Part shown: in pieces, positions 16,988-25,083 of the stretch
Numbering within the stretch: position 1 is the stretch's first letter
Layout of the letters: each line of letters opens with the position of its first letter
From: Candidatus Methylomirabilota bacterium
GTDB taxonomy: Bacteria; Methylomirabilota; Methylomirabilia; Rokubacteriales; CSP1-6
Length of the DNA: 63,761 bases
Direction of reading: 5' to 3'
NCBI GenBank assembly: GCA_035764725.1
Contig: DASTYT010000106.1
Span: 1-63,761 of the forward strand
The notes under the pieces: generated by a model
The model's input: only the letters and a program-made list of their open reading frames with translations
Database searches by the model: none
Told to the model about the DNA's origin: nothing
Translations under genes and position numbers: made by a program

Positions 16988-17830
16988 ATGTCTCGGATCC
17001 TTGTTCTGGGTCTCTCCGCCCTCGTCGTGTTGACCCCGGTGTCTCTCGCCCTGGCCGCGGGCCCACCGCCGCCCACGGTGACCAACACGCCGCCCTCGAG
17101 TGTGAACATCGTGGTCCCGGGGGTGACGCCGCCGCCTCTGACCAACACGCCGCCGCCCAACAAGTTCCTCCCCAGCTCGCCGGGAGGCTTTGTGACGATA
17201 CAGAGGCCCGTGGCCCCGCCGGTGCTACTCCCGAGTCCTCCGACGCCTACGCCGCTACCCAGTACCCCCGGCGGCAGCGTGACATTCCCCAGCGACACCC
17301 CGCCGCCGCCGCTGTTCAACACGGGGCAGCCGAGCGTCCCGATCGTCTTCCCGGTGCCTCCACCGCCGGCGACGCCGCAGCAGGGACTGGGCACGCCCAA
17401 TGACTTCGCCACGCTGGCGACTCCCGGCAGCACGAGCTTTCAGCCGGGCGTCTTCAACCCGTTCAACAACCCGCATCCGATGCTGCCCTGGGGTGATGGA
17501 CAGATCGGCGGCCAGCGCTATGGGCAGGTGCTGCGGTACTGGGAGAATCAGCCGCAGACCGTGTCCAACGTGCGGTTCGAGCAGGCGGCGGCGCCCCCGC
17601 AGGAGCTGGACAGTAACCCCCAGCCCCAGGGCCAGCCGGGCACCCCTTCGGGCGCGCTGAGCGCCAAGGTGGTGGCGAAGGAGCCCGCGCCGCAGTCGGT
17701 GACGGTTCCTGCCTACTGGATCGTCGAGACTACGCGCGGCTATCTGCACATGCCGCGCTGGGTGCTTCAGGAAGTCGGCGGCGGCTATTACCGCTGGGCG
17801 CTGGTGAGCGGCTGGTTCCAGCCCCGCTGA
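16988..17830 (+). CDS. Exported proline-rich protein with aromatic C-terminal module, unknown function
   Basis: 280 residues. Residues 1-23 form a clear signal peptide (hydrophobic core LVLGLSALVVLTPVSLALA). Residues 24-125 are a low-complexity Pro/Thr/Ser region with imperfect repeats such as VTNTPPSS, LTNTPPPN and PGGxVTF, which should be extended and could span the periplasm or wall. The last about 45 residues are rich in Trp/Tyr (VPAYWIVETTRGYLHMPRW, YYRWALVSGWFQP), suggesting a small folded binding module. The ATG at 16988 has a Shine-Dalgarno 8 nt upstream. No homologous family is recognised. Confidence 0.75.
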   Translation: MSRILVLGLSALVVLTPVSLALAAGPPPPTVTNTPPSSVNIVVPGVTPPPLTNTPPPNKFLPSSPGGFVTIQRPVAPPVLLPSPPTPTPLPSTPGGSVTFPSDTPPPPLFNTGQPSVPIVFPVPPPPATPQQGLGTPNDFATLATPGSTSFQPGVFNPFNNPHPMLPWGDGQIGGQRYGQVLRYWENQPQTVSNVRFEQAAAPPQELDSNPQPQGQPGTPSGALSAKVVAKEPAPQSVTVPAYWIVETTRGYLHMPRWVLQEVGGGYYRWALVSGWFQPR

Positions 17831-17852
17831 TCACGTCGACCAGCTCGGACTC

Positions 17853-18656
17853 GTGAGCGCCGTGGTTCAGGAAAAGGTCGGCGACCTGATCCTGGACCAC
17901 GCGCCCGCCCGCGCCCCGGCGCGACGGCTTCCGCTCCTCCTCGTCCACGGCATGAACGGGGGGAGCTGGTATCTCCGCTCCTACCTCGAGGCGGCGGCCG
18001 CCGCCGGCTGGCATGCCTGGGCGGTGAACCTCCGGGGCCACTGGGGCAGCCGGCCGGTCCCCGATCTCGGCCGCGTCTCCGTCCTCGACTACGTGCAGGA
18101 CGTCCGCGACTGTCTGACCGCGCTCGGCCCCGCGGTGGTGCTGGGCCACTCCATGGGCGGGCTCGTGGCCCAGAAGGTCGCCGAAGAGGGCGGCGTGCGC
18201 GCCGCGGTGTTCCTCACGAGCGCGGCGCCGCGCGGCATCGTCATTCTCAGCTGGCCCGTGCTACGGCGGGTATGGCGCCACGCCGGCGTGGTGCTCGGCA
18301 GTCGGCCGTTCACGCCGACCCCGGAGGACGCGGCGGCGCTCATCGCCAACCGGCTGCCGCGGGAAGCCGCCGAGCGTCTCTATCCGCAGCTTGTGCCCGA
18401 GTCCGGCCGGGCTGCGCGCGAGCTGGCCTTCGGCAGCATCGCCGTCGATCCCCGCCTCGTGCGGTGTCCAACGCTGGTGGTCGGCGCCGAGCACGACGTG
18501 ATCACGCCAGCCCGCGTGCAGCGAAGAATCGCCGCGAAGTACGGGGCGACCTACCTCGAGGCGAGGGGGCATGCCCACATGCTGATGCTGGAGGACGGCT
18601 GGCAGCGTCCGCTGGACGCCATCCTCGGCTGGCTGGATCGGGCGGCGCCCCGCTAG
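17853..18656 (+). CDS. Alpha/beta hydrolase
   Basis: 267 residues with the classic fold: oxyanion-side LLLVHGMNGGSW (about residue 29), nucleophile elbow LGHSMGG (Ser near residue 98), and a C-terminal GAEHDVITP and RGHAHM providing Asp and His. It resembles lipases/esterases of the AB_hydrolase family; the substrate is unknown. The GTG at 17853 is used (GTG 17862 is an alternative). It overlaps the convergent flavoprotein gene by 4 bp. Confidence 0.8.
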   Translation: MSAVVQEKVGDLILDHAPARAPARRLPLLLVHGMNGGSWYLRSYLEAAAAAGWHAWAVNLRGHWGSRPVPDLGRVSVLDYVQDVRDCLTALGPAVVLGHSMGGLVAQKVAEEGGVRAAVFLTSAAPRGIVILSWPVLRRVWRHAGVVLGSRPFTPTPEDAAALIANRLPREAAERLYPQLVPESGRAARELAFGSIAVDPRLVRCPTLVVGAEHDVITPARVQRRIAAKYGATYLEARGHAHMLMLEDGWQRPLDAILGWLDRAAPR

Positions 18657-20164
18657 CGGGCCGCCGCGGCGGCGTTCGCCCCGACGTGCGAGGCGGCCGA
18701 GTCGCCGGCCGTCTTGCCGAACACCGAGCCGGACATGAGGCCGGAGCCCCCCGCATAGTTGTGGTAGAAGAGCCCGCCCACCAGCTCGCCCGCCGCGTAG
18801 AGCCCGGGGATGGGCTGATCGGCGGTGTCCAGCACCTCGGCGCGCGTGTTGACCTTGAGCCCGCCGAACGTGAACGTGATGCCGCACGTCACCGCGAAGC
18901 CCACGTACGGTGGGGTGTCGATGGGCAGCGCCCAGTTGGACTTGGGCGGGGTGATCCCGGCTGTAGACTTGCCGTCCAGCGCCGCAGGATTGAAATCGCC
19001 CGGACAGCAGGCCGCGTTGAAGGCCTGCACGGTGCGCACCAGCCCCGGCACGTCGATGTCGAGCTGCCGGGCCAGGTCCTCGATCGTGTCCGCCTCGCCC
19101 TTGGTGACCTGGCGGATCCGGTACTCCTCTCGAAGGATGCCCACCGTCTTCTGATCGAAGATCTGGAAGGCCAGCCGCTGCGGCTGCCGGATGATCTCGC
19201 GGCCGTACTTCGCGTAGGTGTAGTTGCGGAGATCCGCGCCCTCGTCCACGAACCGCTCGCCGTGGACGTTGACGATGAGGCCCAGGGGATAGGAGTGCTT
19301 CTGGAACATGTCGCCGACGCGCCGGTCGCCGAAGGGCGGCGCGCCCGCGTCCCATGCCACCGCGTGGCACGAGGACCAGTGGCCGTACGCCTGCGCCCCG
19401 ATGTCGAGCGCCATGCGGATGCCCTCACCCGTGTTGTGTCGGGTGCCGCGCACCTTGGCGAGATCCCAGTCCCGGCCGAGATAGCGGGTGCGCCACTCGG
19501 GGTTCGCCTCGAAGCCGCCGGAGGCGATGACGACAGCGCGTGCGTGGAAGTCGCGGAGCCCGTCGGGGGTGCGCACCTGTACGCCGATCACGCGGCCCCG
19601 CTCGTCCTGGATGAGGCGGTGCGCGGCGTGGGCGTAGCGTACGTCGATGCCCGCGACCTCGGCCCGCTCGAGGAGCATTTGGACAAGGCCGGGCCCGCCG
19701 CCCACCGCCTCCACGTTGAGGCCGCCCCAGAACCGATGCTTGCCGCCTACCATGTAGGACTGCCGCCCGTGCATGAGGATCCAGCGGATGCCCCGCTCGC
19801 GCATCCAGGCCACGGTAGCGCGCGACCGGCGGATCAGGTGCTCGGAGAGATCGGGGTCGGTGAGACCTTCGGTCACGCGGTGGAAATCGTCGCGGAAGTG
19901 CGACTCCGAGTAGGGCGGCACCTCGATGGTGGCCGCCTCCTCGTCGGAGAGATCGGTCAGGATGTCGCGGCGGAGATCGGCCAGACCCCCGTGCGCGAAG
20001 CGAAAGCCGCCCGCGGTGAAGAACGAGTTGCCGCCGCGCTCGTGCTCGGGCGCCTTCTCGAGGATCAGCACGGAGGCCCCGTGCTCGCGCGCGGCGAGCG
20101 CGGCGCAGAGGGCGGCGTTACCGCAGCCGATGACGATCACGTCGGAGGTGCCGGGAGTGGGCAT
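18653..20164 (-). CDS. FAD-dependent dehydrogenase, tricarballylate dehydrogenase (TcuA)-like
   Basis: 503 residues of the fumarate reductase/succinate dehydrogenase flavoprotein family. The FAD-binding Rossmann motif is VIVIGCGNAALCAALAAREHG near the N-terminus; the GGNSFFTAGGFRF segment at about residue 45 is typical of TcuA-like enzymes; the end (GGLKVNTRAEVLD, AGELVGGLFYHNYAGG) matches the family. Tricarballylate dehydrogenase makes cis-aconitate, but substrates vary in this group. The start lies 8 bp after the uppP stop, so it is probably co-transcribed with uppP and the upstream SDR. Confidence 0.85.
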   Translation of the reverse strand: MPTPGTSDVIVIGCGNAALCAALAAREHGASVLILEKAPEHERGGNSFFTAGGFRFAHGGLADLRRDILTDLSDEEAATIEVPPYSESHFRDDFHRVTEGLTDPDLSEHLIRRSRATVAWMRERGIRWILMHGRQSYMVGGKHRFWGGLNVEAVGGGPGLVQMLLERAEVAGIDVRYAHAAHRLIQDERGRVIGVQVRTPDGLRDFHARAVVIASGGFEANPEWRTRYLGRDWDLAKVRGTRHNTGEGIRMALDIGAQAYGHWSSCHAVAWDAGAPPFGDRRVGDMFQKHSYPLGLIVNVHGERFVDEGADLRNYTYAKYGREIIRQPQRLAFQIFDQKTVGILREEYRIRQVTKGEADTIEDLARQLDIDVPGLVRTVQAFNAACCPGDFNPAALDGKSTAGITPPKSNWALPIDTPPYVGFAVTCGITFTFGGLKVNTRAEVLDTADQPIPGLYAAGELVGGLFYHNYAGGSGLMSGSVFGKTAGDSAASHVGANAAAAAR

Positions 20165-20172
20165 GGGAGGAC

Positions 20173-21003
20173 TCAGGCGCCGCGCAGGGCGCCGGCGAGG
20201 ATGACGAGGCCAAGGGCGATGCGATACCAGCCAAAGCCCACGAACGTGTGGCTCCGCACGAAGCGCAAAAGCCATGTCACGGTGATCAACGCCGCCACCG
20301 CGGCCACGAGGGTGCCGAGGACGATCATGCCCCAGCCGGTTTCCGCGGGGCCGGGATGCCGCAGACTGTGCGCGGCCTCGAACGCCCCCGCCGCGAGCAG
20401 CGTCGGGACGCCCAGGAGGAACGAGAACTCGACGGCGACCGGGCGGGTGAGGCCGAGCGCGAGCGCCACCATGATGGTCGCGCCCGAGCGGGAGAGGCCG
20501 GGCAGGACGGCGGCGCCGATCTGCGCCACTCCCACCGCGATGGCCACCGCCCACGTGACCTCTCCGCCCAGGCGCCGCCCTCGCAGCCACCACTCGACGA
20601 TCAGGATCGCGATGCCGCCCAGCAAGGTCGCCCACACCACCGGCATGACCGTCCGGGGCAGCGTGAAGCCGAGCTTCTTCGCGACGAGCCCACCCACGCC
20701 GGTGATGACGAAGGCCAGCGCCAGCTTCAGCACGTAGCTGCGGGTGGCCGGCTCGTCGCGCCGGAGGATCAGCTCGCGCACGCGTCCCGCGAAGGCCAAG
20801 GCCACCGCGACCCCGGTGCCCGACTGGATGAGCACGTTGAAGAGGTCGGACTGGCGCGCGAGCCAGCCCGCGTTCTCCACCAACAGCAGGTGGCCGGTCG
20901 ACGACACGGGGAGGAACTCGGTCACGCCCTCGATCAGGCCGAGAGCGACCACCGTCAGCCAGTCGGGCACGCGGGAGCTATCCGGCGATTTCCTCGCCCC
21001 CAT
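20173..21003 (-). CDS. uppP: Undecaprenyl-diphosphatase UppP/BacA
   Basis: 276 residues, about eight membrane segments. It dephosphorylates undecaprenyl pyrophosphate to recycle the lipid carrier for peptidoglycan and glycans. Both signatures are present: EGVTEFLPVSSTGHLLL near residue 25 and LPGLSRSGATI near residue 165. The ATG at 21003 overlaps the end of the upstream SDR by 26 bp; GTG 20970 just before WLTVVALG is an alternative start. The product belongs functionally with the nearby glycan genes on the other strand. Confidence 0.94.
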   Translation of the reverse strand: MGARKSPDSSRVPDWLTVVALGLIEGVTEFLPVSSTGHLLLVENAGWLARQSDLFNVLIQSGTGVAVALAFAGRVRELILRRDEPATRSYVLKLALAFVITGVGGLVAKKLGFTLPRTVMPVVWATLLGGIAILIVEWWLRGRRLGGEVTWAVAIAVGVAQIGAAVLPGLSRSGATIMVALALGLTRPVAVEFSFLLGVPTLLAAGAFEAAHSLRHPGPAETGWGMIVLGTLVAAVAALITVTWLLRFVRSHTFVGFGWYRIALGLVILAGALRGA

Positions 21004-21796
21004 CCACCCCGATCACGTTGCCGGTGATCCAGTGGGTGTCGGGATGCGAGAGGACCACGATCGCGCGCGCCACGTCGTCCGTGGTGGTGAGGCGATGGTG
21101 CGGGTTGCGCTCGGCCGCCTTCTTGGAGAACTCGTCGTAGTTGGGGATCTTCTTGGCGGCCGGCGTCGCGGTCACACCCGCCCGAATGGAGTTGGCCGTG
21201 ATCCCGCGCGGCGCCAGCTCCGCTGCGAGCTGGCGGATGTTGGACTCGAGCGCGGCCTTCGCCGCCGACACCGGCCCGTAGAAGGGGAGCACGCGCGCGC
21301 CGCCCGAGGACGTCATGGCGAAGATACGGCCGCCCTCGCCCATGAGGCCGCGCGCCACCACCTCCTGCGTCCAGTAGATGAGGCTGTGGGCCATCACGTC
21401 GAGCGTCATGTCCATCTGGGCCTTGGTCACCGCCTCCTTCATGGGATCGGCGACGAAGAGCTTGAGGGTGCCGAAGGCCAGGGAGTGCAGGAGGACGCGG
21501 AGCTGGCCGAGCTCGTCGCGCTCGCGGAGGATGCGCTCCATCTCCGTCGCCACCTCGACCCGCTTCTCGTCGTCGGCGGCGTTGACGTTGAAGAAGTGCG
21601 CCTCGCGCCCCAGGGCGCGGACCTCGGCGACGATGCGCTCCACGTTGGGCAGCGTCGCGCGGCGGTCGAGGTGCACGCCGAAGACGTTGAGCCCGGCGCG
21701 CGCGAGGGCAAGGCTGGTGGCCTCGCCGAAGCCCGACGAGGCGCCGAGCACGAGGGCCCAGCCGGAGAGCGCGATCGGGGACGGAGAAAGGCTCAT
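20978..21796 (-). CDS. SDR oxidoreductase, enoyl-ACP reductase (FabI/FabL)-type
   Basis: 272 residues. The NAD(P) motif is GASSGFGEA at about residues 18-26. The active-site region reads YGPVSAAKAALE: Tyr and Lys are separated by six residues (Tyr-x6-Lys), the spacing of enoyl-ACP reductases rather than the Tyr-x3-Lys of ordinary SDRs. A role in the last reduction of fatty acid elongation is therefore inferred. The ATG at 21796 follows TAAAAT by 8 nt, implying a leaderless transcript that continues into uppP and the TcuA-like gene. Confidence 0.75.
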   Translation of the reverse strand: MSLSPSPIALSGWALVLGASSGFGEATSLALARAGLNVFGVHLDRRATLPNVERIVAEVRALGREAHFFNVNAADDEKRVEVATEMERILRERDELGQLRVLLHSLAFGTLKLFVADPMKEAVTKAQMDMTLDVMAHSLIYWTQEVVARGLMGEGGRIFAMTSSGGARVLPFYGPVSAAKAALESNIRQLAAELAPRGITANSIRAGVTATPAAKKIPNYDEFSKKAAERNPHHRLTTTDDVARAIVVLSHPDTHWITGNVIGVDGGEEIAG

Positions 21797-21804
21797 GCGC
21801 GGGC

Positions 21805-21810
21805 ATTTTA
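21805..21810 (-). promoter_or_regulatory. Leaderless -10 box for the enoyl-reductase-type SDR
   Basis: TAAAAT on the minus strand, 8 nt before the ATG at 21796; no Shine-Dalgarno. Confidence 0.55.
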
Positions 21811-21857
21811 TCATCAACACGGGGCGCGGGCCTATCCGGCGGCGCGGGCCGCCGTGC

Positions 21858-21863
21858 TACCAT
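21858..21863 (+). promoter_or_regulatory. Leaderless extended -10 box for the CinA-like gene
   Basis: TGCTACCAT (extended -10; hexamer TACCAT), 8 nt before the ATG at 21872, divergent from the SDR promoter 48 bp away. Confidence 0.55.
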
Positions 21864-21871
21864 GGCCTGCG

Positions 21872-22612
21872 ATGGCGAAGACTGCTGGCATCGTCCTCAT
21901 CGGCAACGAGATCCTCTCCGGCAAGATCACGGACGCCAATGCGTCGTACCTCTGCAGGGAGCTGCGCGCGCTCGGCGTGGAGGTCCGGAAGATCAGCGTC
22001 ATCCCCGACGAGGTGGATCTCATCGCCGCGGAGGTGCGCGAGTTCAGCCGCACCCACGACGTGGTGTTCACCTCGGGCGGCGTGGGCCCGACCCACGACG
22101 ACGTCACCATGGAAGGCGTGGCGCGGGCCATCGGCACCCGCGTGATCCGGCATCCGCAGCTCGTGAGCCTGCTCGAAGGCTACTTCAAGGGACAGAAGGC
22201 CCAGCTCACCGAGGCGCGGCTCCGTCTCGCCGAGGTGCCCGAGGGCGCGGAGCTGGTCTCGGACGGGGCCCTCATGTTCCCCGCGGTGACGGTGAAGAAC
22301 ATCTACATCCTGCCCGGCGTGCCGGAGATCTTCCGCCAGAAGTTCGACATGCTGCGGGAGCGCTTCCGCGAGTCTCCGTTCCACCTCACGAGCGTGTTCG
22401 TGGCGATCGCCGAGAGCGTGCTCGCCGATCACCTCAACGCCCTCGTGGCCCGGCATCCGGAGCTGATGCTCGGCTCCTATCCCGAATTCTCTAACCCGGA
22501 ATACAAGGTCAAGGTGACCCTCGAGTCGAAGGACCGCGGGCTCATGGAGCGTGCCGTCGAGGAGCTGCTCGCCGCGCTTCCTCCGGGGGCGCTGGTGCGG
22601 GTACAGCGCTAG
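21872..22612 (+). CDS. CinA N-terminal (MoCF-biosynthesis/molybdopterin-binding) domain protein
   Basis: 246 residues comprising the MoaB/Mog-like COG1058 domain: GIVLIGNEILSGKITDAN at the N-terminus, TSGGVGPTHDDVT at about residues 66-78, and YILPGVPEIF. Full CinA proteins add a C-terminal nicotinamide-nucleotide amidase, which is absent here. Stand-alone COG1058 proteins have ADP-ribose pyrophosphatase activity in characterised relatives; the role here is inferred. The ATG at 21872 is 8 nt from the -10 box TACCAT. The GT39 gene starts 6 bp downstream. Confidence 0.85.
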   Translation: MAKTAGIVLIGNEILSGKITDANASYLCRELRALGVEVRKISVIPDEVDLIAAEVREFSRTHDVVFTSGGVGPTHDDVTMEGVARAIGTRVIRHPQLVSLLEGYFKGQKAQLTEARLRLAEVPEGAELVSDGALMFPAVTVKNIYILPGVPEIFRQKFDMLRERFRESPFHLTSVFVAIAESVLADHLNALVARHPELMLGSYPEFSNPEYKVKVTLESKDRGLMERAVEELLAALPPGALVRVQR

Positions 22613-22618
22613 CGCGCG

Positions 22619-23938
22619 TTGAGCCTGACCGCCAAGACGCTGCTCGGCGTGGCCCTGGTGGCGGCCGCGCTCTTCCTCTCCGGCCTGGGCGCGGCGCCGT
22701 TCGTGGATCCTCCCGAGGGCTTTCACGCCGCCGTCGCCCGCGACATGGTCCGCCTGGGCGACTGGATCACCCCGCGCGTGGACGGCGTGCGCTACTTCGA
22801 CAAGCCGCCGCTGCTCTACTGGCTGATCGCCTCCGCCTTCCGCCTCTTCGGCTCCGGCGAGGCGGTGGCGCGCCTGGGCTCCGCGCTCCCCGGCGTCGGT
22901 GTCGCCGTGCTCACCGCCTGGATCGGCAATCGCCTGGGTGGGCCGCGCGTGGGCCTGATCGCCGGCCTCGTGGTCGCCGCCAATCTCGAGCTCTACCTCT
23001 TCGCGCGCCTCGTGAACCCCGACCTCCTGTTCATCCTGTGCATCACCCTCGGCTTCGCCGGCTTCGTCGCCGCGTACCTCGAGCGCGGCGGCGGGCCCGG
23101 CGCGCCGTGGGCGCTCCTCGCCTTCTACGCGGGGCTCGCCGCCTCAGTGCTCGCCAAGGACGTGCTGGGGGCGGTGGCGCCGATTACGGTGCTGGCCGTC
23201 TTCTTCGCGCTCACCCGCGAGCGGGCGATCGTCCGTCGCTGGGTGCCGTGGACAGGACTGCTGCTCTTCGTCGTGATCGCGGGCCCCTGGTACCTGCTCG
23301 TCGAGCTGCGAAGTCCGAACTTCCTCTGGTACACGGTCATGGACAACCACATCCTGAACCTGTTCCGGCTGCGCGCGTACCCCGACGAGGACGTGCCCCT
23401 CGGCGCGCTCGAGTTCCTGGCCGTCACCGCCGCGGGGTTCTTGCCCTGGGCGCTCGCGGTGCCGGCGGCGCTGTGGCGCCGTGCCCGTGGGCCGTGGGAC
23501 ACCGCGGAGAAGCGCGTCTGGCTCCTGCTGACCCTGTGGGCGATGGGCGTCATCGGCGTGGTCGCGCTCTCGCCGTTCAAGCTCCCGCACTACGGGCTGC
23601 CCGCATTTCCCGCGCTGGCTCTCCTCGTGGCCAAGCTCTGGGACGAGGTGCTCGACGGCAAGCCGGGTGCGCCCTCCGCGGCGAGCGTGCTCGTGCCCCC
23701 GCTGCTCGTGCTCGGCGCCGCCACCATCGCCACCGTGCTCATGTGGCAGGGCCGGATCGCCATGCCCGAGGAGGTGCTCACCTCCGCCGAAGTCTCCGCG
23801 CGGAACGCCGGCGGCGTCGTCGGGGGCATGGCGTTTCTCTCCGCCGCGCAGGCGGGTTCGCTCTTCTGCTCGGCGGCGATGGCGCTGGGGCTGGGCGCCC
23901 TGGGCGCCGCCCTGGGGCTGGCCCTGCGCGGCCGGTGA
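22619..23938 (+). CDS. GT39-type membrane glycosyltransferase, N-terminal part
   Basis: 439 residues from a TTG start, about ten membrane segments. The N-terminus shows the GT-C pattern of ArnT/PMT-like enzymes: PEGFHAAVARDMVRLGDW with acidic residues in the first periplasmic loop, and DKPPLLYWL (about residues 61-69). Such enzymes transfer a sugar from a polyprenyl-phosphate donor to an envelope acceptor. The usual soluble C-terminal domain is missing and is encoded by the next gene in the -1 frame; the stop overlaps that gene's start as GTGA. A single-base deletion splitting one ancestral gene is likely. Confidence 0.8.
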   Translation: MSLTAKTLLGVALVAAALFLSGLGAAPFVDPPEGFHAAVARDMVRLGDWITPRVDGVRYFDKPPLLYWLIASAFRLFGSGEAVARLGSALPGVGVAVLTAWIGNRLGGPRVGLIAGLVVAANLELYLFARLVNPDLLFILCITLGFAGFVAAYLERGGGPGAPWALLAFYAGLAASVLAKDVLGAVAPITVLAVFFALTRERAIVRRWVPWTGLLLFVVIAGPWYLLVELRSPNFLWYTVMDNHILNLFRLRAYPDEDVPLGALEFLAVTAAGFLPWALAVPAALWRRARGPWDTAEKRVWLLLTLWAMGVIGVVALSPFKLPHYGLPAFPALALLVAKLWDEVLDGKPGAPSAASVLVPPLLVLGAATIATVLMWQGRIAMPEEVLTSAEVSARNAGGVVGGMAFLSAAQAGSLFCSAAMALGLGALGAALGLALRGR

Positions 23939-24369
23939 TCGGGCTGGGCGCGCTGCTCGCCGCCATGCTGGCCTTCCTGCCCATCAGCGCCGAGGGCTTC
24001 GCGCTGTTCGCCCACAGCCGGTCGGTGCGGGTCGTGGCCCAGGAGGTGGCGCTCCGGGCGGGGCCCAGCGACGTACTCGTCCACGAGGGTCCTCTGGAGA
24101 ACAGCGGGGCCTGGCTGATGGAGCTGGACCGGCCGGTGAAGGTCGTGGACGGGTTCGTGTCTAACCTCGCCTTCGGCGCCACGTTCCCCGAGGCGCGGGA
24201 TACCTTCTGGAGCGCCGCCCGGCTCGAGCCGGCGTGGAAGGGGCAGCAGCGAGTCTTCCTCATGACCGGGAAGCGGGCGGATGCCAGCGTGGTCCGGCAG
24301 CTCCCCTCGGGCTCGGTGCACCTGCTCCGGGAGGGTGGCGGAAGGTGGCTTTACTCTAATCGCCCCTGA
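23935..24369 (+). CDS. Displaced C-terminal domain of the GT39 glycosyltransferase
   Basis: 144 residues starting at GTG 23935 (GTGA overlap). It begins with a membrane segment (IGLGALLAAMLAFLPISA) followed by a soluble domain (VALRAGPSDVLVHEGPLEN, WLYSNRP) of the type found at the C-terminus of single-chain GT39 proteins. The combined length of both parts (about 583 residues) is that of an intact enzyme. Restoring one G in the GG run at 23934-23935 would fuse the frames. It may be made as a separate coupled subunit or may indicate a pseudogene or sequencing error. Confidence 0.65.
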   Translation: MIGLGALLAAMLAFLPISAEGFALFAHSRSVRVVAQEVALRAGPSDVLVHEGPLENSGAWLMELDRPVKVVDGFVSNLAFGATFPEARDTFWSAARLEPAWKGQQRVFLMTGKRADASVVRQLPSGSVHLLREGGGRWLYSNRP

Positions 24370-24375
24370 CCGGGG

Positions 24376-24381
24376 TAGTAT
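24376..24381 (+). promoter_or_regulatory. Leaderless -10 box for the methyltransferase gene
   Basis: TAGTAT ends 6 nt before the GTG at 24388. Confidence 0.5.
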
Positions 24382-24387
24382 CAAAGG

Positions 24388-25083
24388 GTGAGTCGTGCGC
24401 CCTATCGGCTCAAGGACGACCCCTACTCGAGCCATTCGCTGATCCTGTCCCGACTCGGTGAAGGCTACGGTCGGCGCGCGCTCGATGTCGGGGCGGCCGA
24501 CGGCTATCTCGCGGAGCGCCTCACCGCGGCGGGCTGGAAGGTGACGGCGCTGGAGCGCGACCCTGCCCAGGCGGCGCGGGCCGCCGCGCACTGCGAGCAG
24601 GCCCTCGTGGTGGATCTGGAGCGCGACTCGCCGGCGCTCGCGGGCGCCTACGACGCCATCATCTACGGTGACGTGGTGGAACACCTCTCGAACCCGCTCC
24701 ATGTCCTGCGGCAGCTGAACCGCCACCTCGCCCCGGGCGGCGTGGTGGTGGTGTCGGTGCCGAACGTGGCGCATCTCTGGGTGCGGCTGTCGCTGCTGGT
24801 AGGCCGCTTCGATTACGGCGAGCGGGGGATCCTCGACCGGACGCACCTCGCGTTCTTCACACGACGGACCTTTCTCGCCTTCCTCAGCGCGGCGGGCCTG
24901 GCCCCGCGCGAGATGGCGGTCACGCCGGTGCCGCTGCCCGCGGTGGTTCCCGAGGGCTTCCACCGGGCAACCCTCGCCGCGGTGCACCGCCTGTCGGCGG
25001 GCGCGGCGCGGCTCTGGCCGGGCGGGCTCGCGTATCAGTTCGTGGCGGTGTGCGCGCCCGCCGGCGATGGCGACGGCGCGTGA
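24388..25083 (+). CDS. Class I SAM-dependent methyltransferase
   Basis: 231 residues with the Rossmann SAM-binding motif LDVGAADGYLAERL (about residues 31-44), an acidic end of strand 2 (TALERD), and a motif IV region IIYGDVVEHLSNP. It resembles the Methyltransf_23 group often found with glycan and lipid-carrier genes. The stop overlaps the next gene's GTG (GTGA), so it is co-translated with the GT2 glycosyltransferase. The start follows TAGTAT by 6 nt. Confidence 0.85.
   Translation: MSRAPYRLKDDPYSSHSLILSRLGEGYGRRALDVGAADGYLAERLTAAGWKVTALERDPAQAARAAAHCEQALVVDLERDSPALAGAYDAIIYGDVVEHLSNPLHVLRQLNRHLAPGGVVVVSVPNVAHLWVRLSLLVGRFDYGERGILDRTHLAFFTRRTFLAFLSAAGLAPREMAVTPVPLPAVVPEGFHRATLAAVHRLSAGAARLWPGGLAYQFVAVCAPAGDGDGA

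Noticed and set aside
20978..21796. Ordinary 3-oxoacyl reductase (FabG) call
   Set aside because: Tyr and Lys are six residues apart, the enoyl-reductase spacing, not three.
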